Source of the DNA: Amphirosellinia nigrospora
Lineage: Eukaryota; Ascomycota; Sordariomycetes; Xylariales; Xylariaceae
Reading direction: 5' to 3'
Assembly (NCBI GenBank): GCA_004123355.1
Contig: SCHM01000003.1
Span: 3,925,058 to 3,989,057, forward strand
DNA: 64,000 nt
Each line of letters begins with the position of its first letter. Position 1 is the stretch's first letter. Made by a program: the position numbers and the translations under genes. The notes beneath the pieces were generated by a model. That model ran no database searches, was not told where the DNA came from, and saw nothing but the letters and a program-made list of their open reading frames with translations. Shown here one piece after another: positions 1 to 11,190 of this stretch.

Positions 1-7
1 GGGCAGC

Positions 8-106
8 TGCATTCACTGCGAGTGCCTGCCTTCATTCACTGCAACTGCATTCACTGCGAACAGCAGTCACGCATTCACTGCAAGTGGCAGTTACTGCAAG
101 TGGAGA
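8..106. repeat. Degenerate short tandem repeat (CATTCACTGC family)
   Basis: Five imperfect copies of a CATTCACTGCRAGTG-like unit follow each other at the window edge. The last copy has changed to TTACTGCAAGTGG. The stretch is clearly richer in GC than the AT-rich element that follows. No coding frame is apparent. It is cut by the window start, so its full length is unknown. Confidence 0.6.
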
Positions 107-159
107 TTACGGGTGCTGTGGCTAGTGGTGGGACACAGCCACCAGAGCCTGCAGATCCG

Positions 160-590
160 TAACTATTAGTATAAAATTTTAACGATTAGTTTAGTTTAGT
201 TTAGTATAAAATTTTAATGATTAGTTTAGTTTAGTTTAGTATACTAATTAGTATACTAATTAGTATAATAAAAAAAATAAAAAAAATTCACCTATAAAAT
301 ATTTCTAAAAAAAAAAAGATCACGTGACCGTATAGCTTAATATAGTTAGCGGGTTAAGTCACGTGACCGTACACCTTAATATAGTTAGCGTAAAATTTTT
401 TTTTTGCTAAATTTTATTTTTTAAAAATATTTTAAACTAATTAGTATATTAATTAGTATACTAATTAGTTTAGTATTAGTTTAGTTTAGTTCAAAAATTT
501 TATACTAATTAGTATTAGTTCAAATATTTTCATACTAAACTAATTAGTATTAGTATGGGCTTATACTAAACTAAACTAACTAATTACCAA
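160..590. mobile_element. AT-rich MITE-like element with inverted-repeat arms
   Basis: The left arm has repeated TTAGTTTAGTTTAGTATA and TATACTAATTAG motifs. The right arm carries the same motifs in inverse orientation and ends with TATACTAAACTAAACTAA. Between the arms lie two direct copies of a 32-bp unit (320-351 and 359-390, 30/32 identical), each containing the palindrome TCACGTGA. There is no coding capacity. Size (~430 bp), AT content and mirrored ends suggest a non-autonomous DNA transposon. Exact ends and a target-site duplication could not be fixed, so the class is inference. Confidence 0.5.
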
Positions 591-905
591 CCCTGTCCTA
601 GCATTTTGGAAATAAACATCACAACACAACGAGTCCGCCCACGATACTCGATACTCGATACTCAGGCTGATGCATCGATAATCGGCCAGTGTATGCACGC
701 TAGCGATTGATCTCTCATATCCAATTACACCACGCAACGCAACCCATATTCGATGTGTGAATGGGCTCCATTGCGTGGTTGAATGCGCTCTCCTGCGTCG
801 CCCTGCGCTTGATATATCTAAGTATATAAATACATGTCTACACTCGGCCCCTCTTCCACGTCTGTGACATTTACGTCTGCGTGATCGTCCTTCACCTCGC
901 TCGCC
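591..905. other. 5' flank of syp1, no gene seen
   Basis: About 300 bp between the AT-rich element and the syp1 start. It holds short direct repeats such as a triple GATACTC near 645-662, and a TATATAAATA-like stretch near 823-832 about 75-80 bp before the start codon, which could serve as a TATA element. No reading frame with recognisable coding character was found. Confidence 0.4.
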
Positions 906-3689
906 ATGGATGGTCTTTCACGAGCTGAGTATCCTGGTATACTGGTGGGCTACCCAACTGCGTAGTGTTGTGTCTTGGGCGCATGGCTGACGTAGTCTTC
1001 GTATAGGATACCCTCCAGCCTGGCCAAGCCGTCGTCGTCCTCACCGACCGAGTCAAACGCATAACCAAACTTAATAATGAAATTGCCGACTGGCTGCAGG
1101 TGCGACTTTCTGAAGCCTCGGTCGCCACTAGCAAGCTGTACACGGTCGAAGCTGATCTGTACTTAGGAACGTCGGAGAGTCGAGGAACAATACGCTCAGG
1201 GGCTCCGAAGATTAACACAATTCCGGGTGCCCAGTGCGCAATCGGAGCTCGGGTAAGTCAAGAGTGTCCATGGGCACCATGGTGCGTGTCGCGTATAGGT
1301 TGACTGACGGCATTCAAGCACTTTTCAGACGCAATGGGACAATCATCCAGTCCGTAGAGTCCGTCGCGATATCCCACCATACCTTCGCCGCACACATCGA
1401 CAAAGAGGTCGAGACGCCCCTACGCATGTTTGAAACTAAAAAAGAAATGCAAAATCTCCAAACCATGCAAGGAAACTTACAGAAAGTGGCTAGGGAGCTA
1501 GAAGAGGCACAGGAAAAGTCTGACAAGCTAAGCAAGAAAGGCGGCAAAGCTAGCGCCCAGAAGGTCGACATGGCCGCGAGCAAACTGGAATCTGCGTCAA
1601 ATCAGTGGGCATCACAGGCCCCCTTTGTCTTCGAAAATCTCCAGGCTCTGGACGAGAGTCGCATGAATCAATTGCGCGATTGCTTAACTCAGTACGGTAC
1701 CTTCGAAGGAGAACAGGCGCAGAAGCTTCAGGCCGACACCGAAACGTGTTAAACAGCTTGCTCGACTATAATACTGGTCACGAAATTCAACACTTTGCTT
1801 CGAAAGTGACAGCGGGACGGCCGAAGTTAGAGAAGCGAGCAACGACTACACGACAGTTATCTAGCGCTGGTGGCCCGAGCCCGTCCGGCGCTGGACCACC
1901 AAGCCTCAGCGTGCCAACAGAAGACGATCGCAGTGATTATTCAGGACCGAAAGAAGGGCCACCTGAGAACAAGCTGCGAAGTCGCATTGGTACCATGCTT
2001 GGACGACGGCGTCAGAGCATCCATGGTGGATTCGGCCAACTATCCCAGCGAAAGGTCCTTTTGGAAGAAACACGAAGAGCAGTCATGGCTTATCCCGAGA
2101 GCGTCCTCGAGCAACCTCGGTGACTCGACCAACCGACTGGGGGCGCTAGCCGAGGACCCCGATACTCCAACAAATGAGGCCTTCCACACATCTGAGGCCG
2201 GAGAGAAGAGGAGCCACGATGGTACCAATGGCGTTGGAAGCGTTAACTCGACTGATGTGGTGCGGCCGACAACAGGGACAACCACCACGTCCCAAGTGAA
2301 TGGAACGGGCGGTGCGCTGGACGTACTGGACGTGCCTCCTCCTCCAGGGCCTCCGCCCTCCCAGAAGGAACCGGAGAAGGATGCAGAAGGGTTTAGCGTG
2401 CCGACGTATTCCCATGATCCCATATCGCAGGCTGAAAAAGAGGCAGCTGGTCAAGACACTGAGCACGCATTCAAGCTGAATATACAAAAAGAACCTGTTG
2501 CGGAAGAAGATGAGGAGGCTAAAAAAGCGGCATTATCGAATGTTGCAAACAGTCTTTCGGCAATGGGCGCACCGGCACGAAGGATGGGCACTGTCAGGGG
2601 CCGCAGAGATGTGCGCAACACCATCTATGTGCCCGGCCCTGTCTCCGAGAATGCCACCAGCTCTACCGTGGCCCGCCGATCCCAACCATATTCTCTAGAG
2701 CTACGGGTCTATCAACCTTAGCTTCTGAACCTAGCGTCGCAGGGACATCTGACACCCAGTCTATTCGGTCGGCTACCTCTCTGAGCAGCGTTGTTCAAGC
2801 AAAACATCCCGAAATGCATCAGCCGGGATTGAACTCGTCTTTCATGGAGACCGTATCGGCTACATTCGAGGACGGTGCAATTAAATCTATGAAGGTCAAC
2901 GGCGAAATTGCAGTATCTTTTAATCCTGGAGATGATCCAAACCCACCATGTAAGTTCACCTAAAGTATCCGTTTCAGTACAAGACGTGGTTAACCATCTC
3001 ATAGCCCACCTAACTGTTCGAGTTAATAACTATTCTCGTCTCGAGTCTATCGGGCCTAATCGGATCTTTGTCTCCAACAGTCCCGATCATCCCGACCAAT
3101 TCACGCTGGACACCTCTCACCTCCGGAATACCCACGTTGGTTTTTCGTACAAGCTACATGTCGACACAAATGCGCTACCAAGCGAACACGTTCCCATTCT
3201 ACTCCACCCTACATGGAAGCCCCAAGGCGACAAACTTGGCCTGCTGTTACAGTACAAAGTAAATCCTTCATTTAACTTTGCAGCCAATAACTCTCCAGTA
3301 AACCTTCACAATCTCGTTATCTTTGCAACATACGAGGGCAAGGCTTCAGGTGCCCAGACCAAACCTTCGGGTACTCATCTGAAGGATAAGCATCTGGTAT
3401 ACTGGCGTATTGGCGACATCACATTATCTCCGGATCTAGACTGGCAGAAATCGTATGCCGAATCGTCGGCGAGCAAGGCGCAGAACCGAAACCCAGTAAC
3501 ATTGAGGCGCGGTGGGAATTCACGCCTCCTGCGGACTTCGAGGCGAGCCAATTAGTATCTCTGTCTAAACTCGAGGAGGGTAAGAGCAAAGAGGCCGAGG
3601 TCGCGGCCGACGACGACCCTTTCGCGGATGCCGCATCGTTGGCCGCGGAGGGGAAGTGGCGACGTCCCCGCTATACGGAAGCACCTTAG
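906..3689 (+). CDS. syp1: Muniscin/F-BAR endocytic adaptor Syp1 (frameshifted in this assembly)
   Basis: Early endocytic adaptor of the Syp1/FCHO family: an N-terminal F-BAR domain bends membrane at the plasma membrane, a Ser/Pro/Thr-rich linker follows, and a C-terminal mu-homology domain binds cargo. The start reads MDGLSRAEYPGIL. Introns that restore the family sequence are 945-1006, 1100-1166, 1253-1318 and 2950-3004. The F-BAR core (LDESRMNQLRDCLTQ) ends near 1750; the mu-homology part (SIGPNRIFVSN onward) runs from about 3050 to the stop at 3687-3689. Six single-base shifts (near 1339, 1750, 2045, 2095, 2690, 3446) break the frame, five of them one-base losses, with conserved protein resuming each time. 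This fits sequence error better than gene death. Convergent with mad1. Family assignment is firm; whether the locus is intact depends on resequencing. Confidence 0.85.
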
Positions 3690-4461
3690 CGGTAGATATG
3701 AAGCGAAACCAACACCTTGATCCGGCTAGGTAGGATAAAATAAGGAGGAAATGAAGGAGGGAAGAAAATGTTTTGTATGCAGGGCAGAGTGTACTCGATA
3801 TCCGTGTTTTTCACGCAGCATTTTTCATTTTGGGAAGAAGTTCTTTTCTTTTCTTGTCATTGATTAATTACGACGCACTCGCTGTCCGTCCGCCTTTTGT
3901 TTGAATGCCAATCTCACTCATAATTAAGCGAATTTACTCATGTCTCGTACTATTCGTCACCATCTGTTTTGATATCGTCGAAAATCTCTCGCCTGTACAT
4001 AGTATCTGGAATTTCATCATGTTACCGTCGTGCAACGTGCTAGACCGGATTGTTTATATTCCTTTTGTTAACTGTCTAGAATACTGCGGCTTCGTCTTGG
4101 CGTGCTTTTATACCATCGAAATAGACGCGTTTTAACCCAAATCAGATAGACTTAGCATTGTCATTTTGTTTACTCGTCATCATTCTAGAGATCTTGCGCA
4201 TGTTAGCGTAGAGCAAATAGTCAAGCATACAAAAATAAAGATTTGTAGCACAGCCTTAAAATTCCATTCGTACCCCGGTATTAGAGGTATCAACGATCGT
4301 AAATATTATGTCGCAACACCGCCGAGCAGAGAAAACTCAACATAGCCAAGCCCCGCGCGACAAATCGTCTAACCCCGCCATTGTTTCAAACGCCATCAAG
4401 CCACCCAGCCGCTCCAAATCCACCGCCCCGAAGAGATCAAACACAGATAAGCAGACGGTAA
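3690..4461. other. Convergent 3' region between syp1 and mad1
   Basis: About 770 bp, AT-rich, with AAATAAAG-like and TTTTCTTTTCTT stretches expected of 3' untranslated regions of two convergent genes. Short open frames here have no coding character. Confidence 0.4.
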
Positions 4462-6719
4462 TTACTCCGCCGCAGCACGGATATGCTCTTCGTAGAATTC
4501 GAGTGTGAGCGCAGCTAGGAACCCAGGGATGCACCCCTTATCACGGACCCAGAATTGGATTTGGTCACCGATGCGGCGGGCGAAGGGGCTCTGTGGGCCA
4601 CCCGAGACCTTCATGGTGCCGCGCTCGCCGTCGAAGACGATGCTGTTCTCATGCTCCTCGCTCTGGCTGGGGTAGTAAAGGGACTCGACACGCATCTTGC
4701 CGTTCGGGATGAAGGTCACCGTCCAGCCCAAAGTGCTGAAGATAGCCTCTTTGAATTCCTGCGACTTCGCTGCCCATACCTCTTTGAGTCTGCGTGTTGT
4801 TTTTTGGGCTGACGCTGTCTCTCGTTGCGCCTCCTCGATCTCGCGGCGCGCGGCGGCGAGCTGTGATGCGGGTATCAAGGCCGCTTTGGGGTTCCGACGC
4901 GCTTCTTTCGATAGTTGGGTCAGCAGCTCTTGGTTTTCGAGCTTGAGTGCTGCTAGGGTGGATGTCTTGATGGCTTCAAAGTCCGAGGTAGGATTGGAAC
5001 GCAGCGACAGGACTCGCGTTTTATTCGCCGACTCGGCGGCTGTGAGACGTGATTGTAAGACCTCGTGCTCCTTTTGCAATAGTTGGTGTGCTGCTTGAAG
5101 ACTGGAGAGGTCGTCTGCTAATTTGCGGCGTTTTCGGTTGAGTTCACCTAGTTGCTCATTCTCTGCCTCGTCCGAGTGGCTTCGCTTAGATCCAACAACG
5201 GGTTCGAGAGCCCCGGTCGACTCGGCCGCAGATAGCTCCTTATGTAGGTTCTGGACCTCCTCCTTGTATGTGTCAACGAGTTTCTCAAGCTCCGAGATGC
5301 GATCGACCTTCTGTTGATCAAAGTTGCCGGTGTCGAAAGTCTCGTCTTCCGCATCAAAAGTCTTTAGCTGGGCTCGCAGATATTCGATTTCTTTTGTAGC
5401 TAACGCGCGCTGCCTCTCCAGTCGAGCCTGAGATTTGCCAGCGGTGAGAGGGGCGCCCGCTGTTCTCGATTTCTCAAGTTGTGTTATTAAGCTCTTCTTG
5501 TCCGATTCTAATGACTTGATTATCTCGTCTCGTTCGGCGATTTGGGGCCGTACTTCGCCCAACTTCTCGACTAAGGCGACCGAGTTATAACGTTCCTCAA
5601 CAAGCGCGCGAGCGACAGCCTCGGGAGAATCAAATTCCATAATTCCGTCCTCTGCACTAGCATTTTGTAGATAAGCCGTCCAAGCTAACCGTTCATCTTC
5701 TAGTCGCTGCTTCTGCATGTAGACTTCGTTCAGCTCTACTTCCAGCGCTTGAGCAGCATCCACTCTTCGCTGCAGCGACCGCTTCTCTTCTTCTACGACT
5801 TCGACAGCTTTGTGGACCTGGCGTAGATGGACGAGTTCGGTGTGCTGTTTCGATGTCTTGGCTTCAAGTGTTCGTATATGTTGAACCTGATCACTCAGCT
5901 CCCGACGAATAATGGCAATGGTCTCAGCATCGCCCGTCTGTGCTTTCAGCCGTATTATGTCGGCCTCTAAATCACCAACAAGACTGTCTTTTTCGGCTAA
6001 CTGGCTCTGTGCGGCATTGAGTGAAGTTTCGCGTGTTTCGGCGTCGTGTTCTAGCTCCTGGATAGTCTGATGTAAATCCGATATTTGGGCTTCTACCTCG
6101 TGCGCCCGCCTTTGGTTCACTCGCTCCCCCTCCTCCTTTGCCAGGGATAAATCTTCTAGCTGTTCTTTAAGTAGACGTGCTTCATCCTGGGCCTCGCGTA
6201 ACCGTTTTTCTAGCTCGGCGGTATCCTGGGCGGAGGACTCTTTCACCGTCTGTAGTTCCTCCTGCATGACCTCGTACTGGCGCTGCGCCCTACTCTTTTC
6301 GCCCTCGGCTGCCTGTTTTTGGTTGAAGTCTTCCTCGGCCTTGCGCTGCACCTCGCGGATCTCGTTCTCGTGCTGCAACACCAACATTTCCTTCTCCTGC
6401 TCGGTGGTCTCGATACGGTACCGCATGGTGGCCACCTCGGCCTTTAGCTCCTCTATGCGCTTGCGCTGTGTCTCGTATTCCTCGGCGTCGGGGGCGCAAG
6501 ATTCTCCTTGGAACTCTCGCGCGACGCGGCCCGTAATAGCGACTCGCTGCGGTCACGGCTCTGTCGCGAAGCTGGTCGGGCATGCTGGATAGGTTGTGCA
6601 TGTTCGGTGCCAGTGAGGATATCGTAGCTCGGCTGGGTAGTGCGTGAGGCGCGAAACGACGAGATCTGCGATGGCGGTCGTGTAAGCTCGTCTTCGCTGT
6701 TGGATGTAGGTTTATCCAT
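4462..6719 (-). CDS. mad1: Spindle assembly checkpoint protein Mad1 (one frameshift)
   Basis: Mad1 recruits Mad2 to unattached kinetochores. The protein (~750 aa) is almost wholly coiled coil (long Glu/Lys/Arg/Leu/Gln heptads) after a Ser/Thr-rich N-terminus beginning MDKPTSNSEDEL. Near the C-terminus is TRVLSLRSNPTSDF, matching the RLK-like Bub1-binding region of fungal Mad1, followed by a compact RWD-type domain (GWTVTFIPNGKMRVESLYYP ... QIQFWVRD) ending EEHIRAAAE. The N-terminal ~76 residues and the remaining ~674 lie in different frames; the switch sits at a five-base C run on the coding strand (6490-6494), and adding one C joins KENLAPP to DAEEYETQRKRIEEL. This is most simply a homopolymer error. 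No intron is needed. Convergent with syp1. Confidence 0.85.
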
Positions 6720-7758
6720 TGATCTATTTAAATAGATTTACTTACGCGCGATTCCCTAAGCGAGGTCTGCGGCCGTGGCAGCGTGCTGCTGCCACCGCTC
6801 TTCCGCAGCCGGCCCGACATTGAGGTTTTTGTTGCGACCTATAATGAGGGTTCCATGCGACGAATTACCTAAAGACGGGGATGGTTTGTGTGATGGAATT
6901 AAGCTTCATCTTTCCAAGTGACAGTAGGTGTGAGCAGCCGCAGATTAATTGTTTTGATTGTTTGCGGCAGGGGTGCAGGGGCCTGCCCACCTTGGAGATA
7001 GCGTATCTGCCTTAGTCTAGGTATGCAGGGCTTTGGGCTAAGCTTTGCCGGACTAGCTTAAAAGAGCAACATACTACTTACTCAGGTAGTGAGTTAGTTG
7101 CTTCCCCACCCCAGCCGATGCGTTGCAGCGTAAACTCAAACTTACACGTGTGTATAGTAAAGTTATGCTTAAAACATATACAACCTTGGAAGCTACGATG
7201 TCTATATGTTGAACAACTATTCCATCTAGTCTCTACTTCATAGTCACATATTACACAAGAAGGGAGTCGTTAATAGAACATAGTATGCCCTTTCTTCTCC
7301 AATTGCGTCACTGCTAGTACCTAGGCAACTACTGATAGAGCGAATATGTCATCTCCCTTCCCTAAATAGCTAGCTCAGAATGCCACTCACGCTTTCCCAG
7401 TGTTTAGGGTCCGTAGAGCCCGAAGCTGGTTGGCTGCCACCCTCGGCTTTTTCGTGTAGACGATGAATCTGACCTGACTATCATTGCCATCCCTGCAAGC
7501 AAGCTACTACTTCATGGTACTTACATACGTCGGCGCATTTCGCGAGCTTAGGTACGCCAAAACTCCGAGCTCCAACCACTACAAGTATCTACCGAGTGCT
7601 TCTCAAACCTGTCTCTACCCTCCTTTCCTCGGAGCCATAACATCCACATGGCTTCCCATTCACGGTAACAACATCGCAGCATTTGCTGTGCTTCCCAACA
7701 TTCAACTACAGACCATCTGGCTGTATCTTACCCGTCGCAAACCACGAAACCGCTTGCC
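6720..7758. other. Divergent promoter region mad1/tam41
   Basis: About 1 kb between two divergently transcribed core genes; likely holds both promoters. Small open frames within it read as non-coding. No repeat or RNA gene recognised. Confidence 0.4.
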
Positions 7759-9384
7759 ATGCCTCTGCGCCCGATTCCTCGAAACATGGCGAGTGTGAGT
7801 GTCATGAGAAGCCACGGCGCTTTCTCGTGTATCGCCGCTACCAAGCCCCTACGAAATGCGAGGTCATACCACAGACAGTCACGCCCGATCCGAGCCTCAG
7901 TGCCAAGGCCGACGACGGCAGAGCGTCTTTCGGGTTTCGCGGTCTCGGCTCGAACATTTGCCTCAGAGCCGTCAAAAGAGTCTTTGAAGGATGGAGTGAA
8001 CGCGGCTCGCCAGGAGGAAATCGAGTCCGATTCCGCTACAGCTACCGCCAAATCCCCAGACGAACCGTATTCGCAGAAGTCCAGTAACTCATCGGCCGCG
8101 TCGTCAGTTACGGAGGACTCCGAATTTGACTGGGAAGAAAAGCCTAACTTCAACATTGAAAAGTTCACGCAACTGCCGTATGAAAACTTTGGCGTCAACC
8201 AGCACATGATTATCGATCGCGAATTCAAGGAGGCTCTTCGTCAGCTGCTATGGAAGTTCCGTGCCCCATTCGCTACGCCTTCGCCTATGGCTCCGGCGTT
8301 TTCCCACAATCGACGGGTGGGACTGCCACCGAGGCTGAGATCAAGGCTGTTCATCCTAAGGCCCCTGCTGCCGTGCAAAAGGCCAGAATGGCTCACCAAA
8401 GATGATTGACTTCATATTCGGCGTGTCATATACTCAACATTGGCATTCGCTCAATCTTACACAACATCGCGATCACTATTCTGCCCTTGGGTCCCTCGGT
8501 TCCGGCGCTGTCTCATATGTCCAGGATAATTGGGGGGCTGGCGTGTACTTTAACCCCTACGTCACTGTCGAGGGTATTCAAATTAAATATGGTGTTGTGA
8601 ATCTCGACACGTTATGCAGAGATCTTAGCGAGTGGGACACCTTATATCTTGCTGGTCGTCTGCATAAGCCTGTCAAAATTCTGCGGGATGACCCGCGTGT
8701 GCGCCTTTCGAATCAAATTAACCTTCTCTCGGCATTAAGAACAGCTCTGCTCTTATTGCCCCCAAATTCACCGAACAGGAGTTGTACGCTACGATCGCTG
8801 GCATAAGTTATCTAGGCGATCCCCGTATGGCTCTCCCGACAGAAAATCCGAAGAAGGTTTCCAATATTGTAAGCCATAATATGCTCAATTTCCGCCGGCT
8901 CTACGCGCCTCTCGTTGAAGCGCTGCCCAATGTTAGCTTCAACGATCCCTCCTGCAAAAATGCCGACTGGGTGACCAATACCGACGCCGTTTTGAAGCTT
9001 GAGCAGGATATGGATCCTATAAAACGGGGTAATATGGTTAGGAGGCTACCAAAAGCTTTCCGGTCGAAGCTATACTTCGAGTACCAGAAGAAGTTTCAGA
9101 TTCCACGGCTCGAATTCAATAAAATGATGGAGGAGAGCAAAAACGAAAATACAGGATCTTTCAAACGACAACAGGGTGGCCAATTCGAACAACGCATAGT
9201 ACAGCAGCCAGCCGATGAAGTTCGTGACACTATTCGCGGCGTTATCAAGAGCACCATATCCTGGCCAAGCACGAGTCAGAGTGTGAAAAGCTTTGTCACA
9301 GCAGGGTTTTCCCGCGGATTCCGTTACTTGGGAGAAAAGCTCGATAGATACCGCCAAGGAAGCAAAGACAAGAAAGAGAGTTGA
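7759..9384 (+). CDS. tam41: Mitochondrial CDP-diacylglycerol synthase Tam41 (frameshifted)
   Basis: Tam41 makes CDP-diacylglycerol from phosphatidic acid and CTP on the matrix side of the inner mitochondrial membrane, the first committed step to cardiolipin. The N-terminus is Arg/Ser-rich without acidic residues for ~65 residues (presequence-like). The core includes ENFGVNQHMII, the nucleotidyltransferase signature YAFAYGSGVFPQ, KMIDFIFGV, and WGAGVYFNPYV; the tail is RYLGEKLDRYRQ. Three one-base losses, each at a short homopolymer (C run ~8264-8267, CC ~8383-8384, AAA ~8774), change frame; adding one base at each restores a continuous Tam41. The start at 7759 is the first Met in frame; a Met 9 codons later is an alternative. 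No introns needed. Confidence 0.87.
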
Positions 9385-10043
9385 AACTTGAAGCTTAACA
9401 CCACAACCATACGAAATCCCTCATACCGCAGACTAGGAAAGAGCTCCGTATCCGAGCTGACCTCTTCTGTCCTGTCAGAATACCAACCCAATGTATTATA
9501 CCAGATCATCAAGAGTATACCCATCAGCATGCGAGTCGTGCGAGACTCGCTACAAACCGCCATATTTTCATCTGTCCTGGTTATTGGCAGAGTTTGTAGC
9601 AAAGGTATGGCGCACGAGTCATTGGCAGCATGGATTGGATAGACTTTATAATGCTCCATCTATAGAAGGTGGTGGAGTAATTAACTTAACAGATTAGCAT
9701 CAACGACGCATATGTGACAATCATTGGACTGTGCGCTTCCGGGGCATTAGGACTCGTGTGATAGAAAGCGAGCATGGGTGGGCATTCAATCTGTCAGATA
9801 TATCCCAAAAGTTGGTAGTCGTGTACTGCTACGATGCAGTTCGTGAAAAATCTTTTCTGAGAACAATACAGAAGTAATAAATTAGTAGCTAGATGTGTTT
9901 GAACTTTGCCGTGCACAGGGGAGCTAACCCTCAGATAGAGTTCTCCATATCTCTGGCACAACGGAATAGCTCATGCACCTCCAACCCCACATATCGTAAA
10001 CCGCTTATTTACCTAGTGACGAACCAACATTTTGTCATTCACA
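9385..10043. other. Intergenic, nothing recognised
   Basis: About 660 bp downstream of tam41. No conserved frame, RNA gene or clear repeat seen. Confidence 0.3.
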
Positions 10044-10414
10044 ATGGAGACAGAGACAGCCTCCGACACCTCCGACGTCTCCAGCTCTGAACCTGAGCCA
10101 GTTTTAGGGGTGCCGGATCCCATCCGCATCCTAGTCGAAACAACGCCAAATCTGGTGCCGGGACAGCTCTATTCAGAACAAGTTGAGCGCATGCGGAATA
10201 TCGTCTGCCAGCATCACTGGAACCGCGTATTTGACGACGAGAAAGACAGAGGCTACGAGTATGGCTTAGGGGTCAAAGCAGGGTGTGCTTTTTTCTGGTT
10301 GATTCTGGTCAGACGGCGTCGAAGAATGAGAATCCGCCGATTCTGAGGTATCGGTGGACCGGAAAGAAACTGTCAGTTTTCACCACTTCACTCCCTCATT
10401 CTGAAATTGGATGA
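10044..10414 (+). CDS. Small hypothetical protein (doubtful)
   Basis: A frame beginning METETASDTSDVSSSEPEPV has an acidic Ser/Glu-rich start, then a more ordered part (SEQVERMRNIVCQHHWNRVF). In the primary frame it ends at 10346 with an Arg-rich run. If one base shift is allowed near 10305, the reading continues as QTASKNENPPILRYRWTGKK and ends at 10412-10414, which looks more protein-like than the Arg-rich end. I do not recognise the family. It may be a short real gene or a gene fragment. Confidence 0.3.
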
Positions 10415-11190
10415 GTAATGGGTGCTGACGTTTGCGCTGTATCGCTATGTAGGGTTTATATTCAACGCGCGCTGCCAGTTGTGTGGTGACAAAGTTGAAG
10501 GAATATCCGTTCATGAAGCAGTCCTGATAAACATGATGATGCGAAATAATTAACTGAAGTCGAAAGACGACTTGCTGTGAAGTCGTATGATTTTGATAAG
10601 GCGAGTCAACTACGTGGATGCATGTAGCTAGATGATTTGGTAACTTGCAAACATTGCGGCTCATTACGCAAAAGCACCAGCGTTACGAAGATTGGTGGCC
10701 GTGGTGTATGCAGTTATTTACATATACCAACGGATGAAACCGTGACCGGATCAACACTACTTCCAATCCAAAGTATCTATGATAGTTGGCAAATATATAT
10801 TCATGTCAGCAGTATCAGTCCAGGTTTAGCACTGAATTGTAACACAAACTCATGGTACAGGCAATCAGTAGAGCGTATATAGAGACTTTGGGGAATAAAT
10901 ATCACCATCAATTTTACACAATGGTCGGTATTGTCCAAAGGAAGTAGAAATACATGGGGAATATATGTCTAGACGTAGCCAGCATCATTAAACCTAGTTT
11001 TCATCCATGCTTGAAATACCTCAAATAATTAAATTAAGAATATTACCGCATAAAGGGAAATTCTTGCTATTAATGCTTTTCAAAAACGTGCAATTCTTAA
11101 ATATTTTATCTAGTTAATAGTTATTCATGCTACCTCCACCATCCCCTTGCCGTTTTTTTCTTCCCACTTTTTTTCAGTATTATAATATCA
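10415..11190. other. AT-rich intergenic, nothing recognised
   Basis: About 780 bp, increasingly AT-rich toward 11150, where poly-T stretches mark the probable 3' end of the minus-strand gene that follows. No coding frame supported. Confidence 0.3.

Noticed and set aside
7484-7798. Open frame upstream of tam41 as a separate gene
   Set aside because: Low-complexity translation without family features; it overlaps the tam41 start and its promoter region.
906-9384. Programmed ribosomal frameshifting in syp1/mad1/tam41
   Set aside because: Breaks occur at many different sites without a common slippery sequence or downstream structure, and several lie in one gene.
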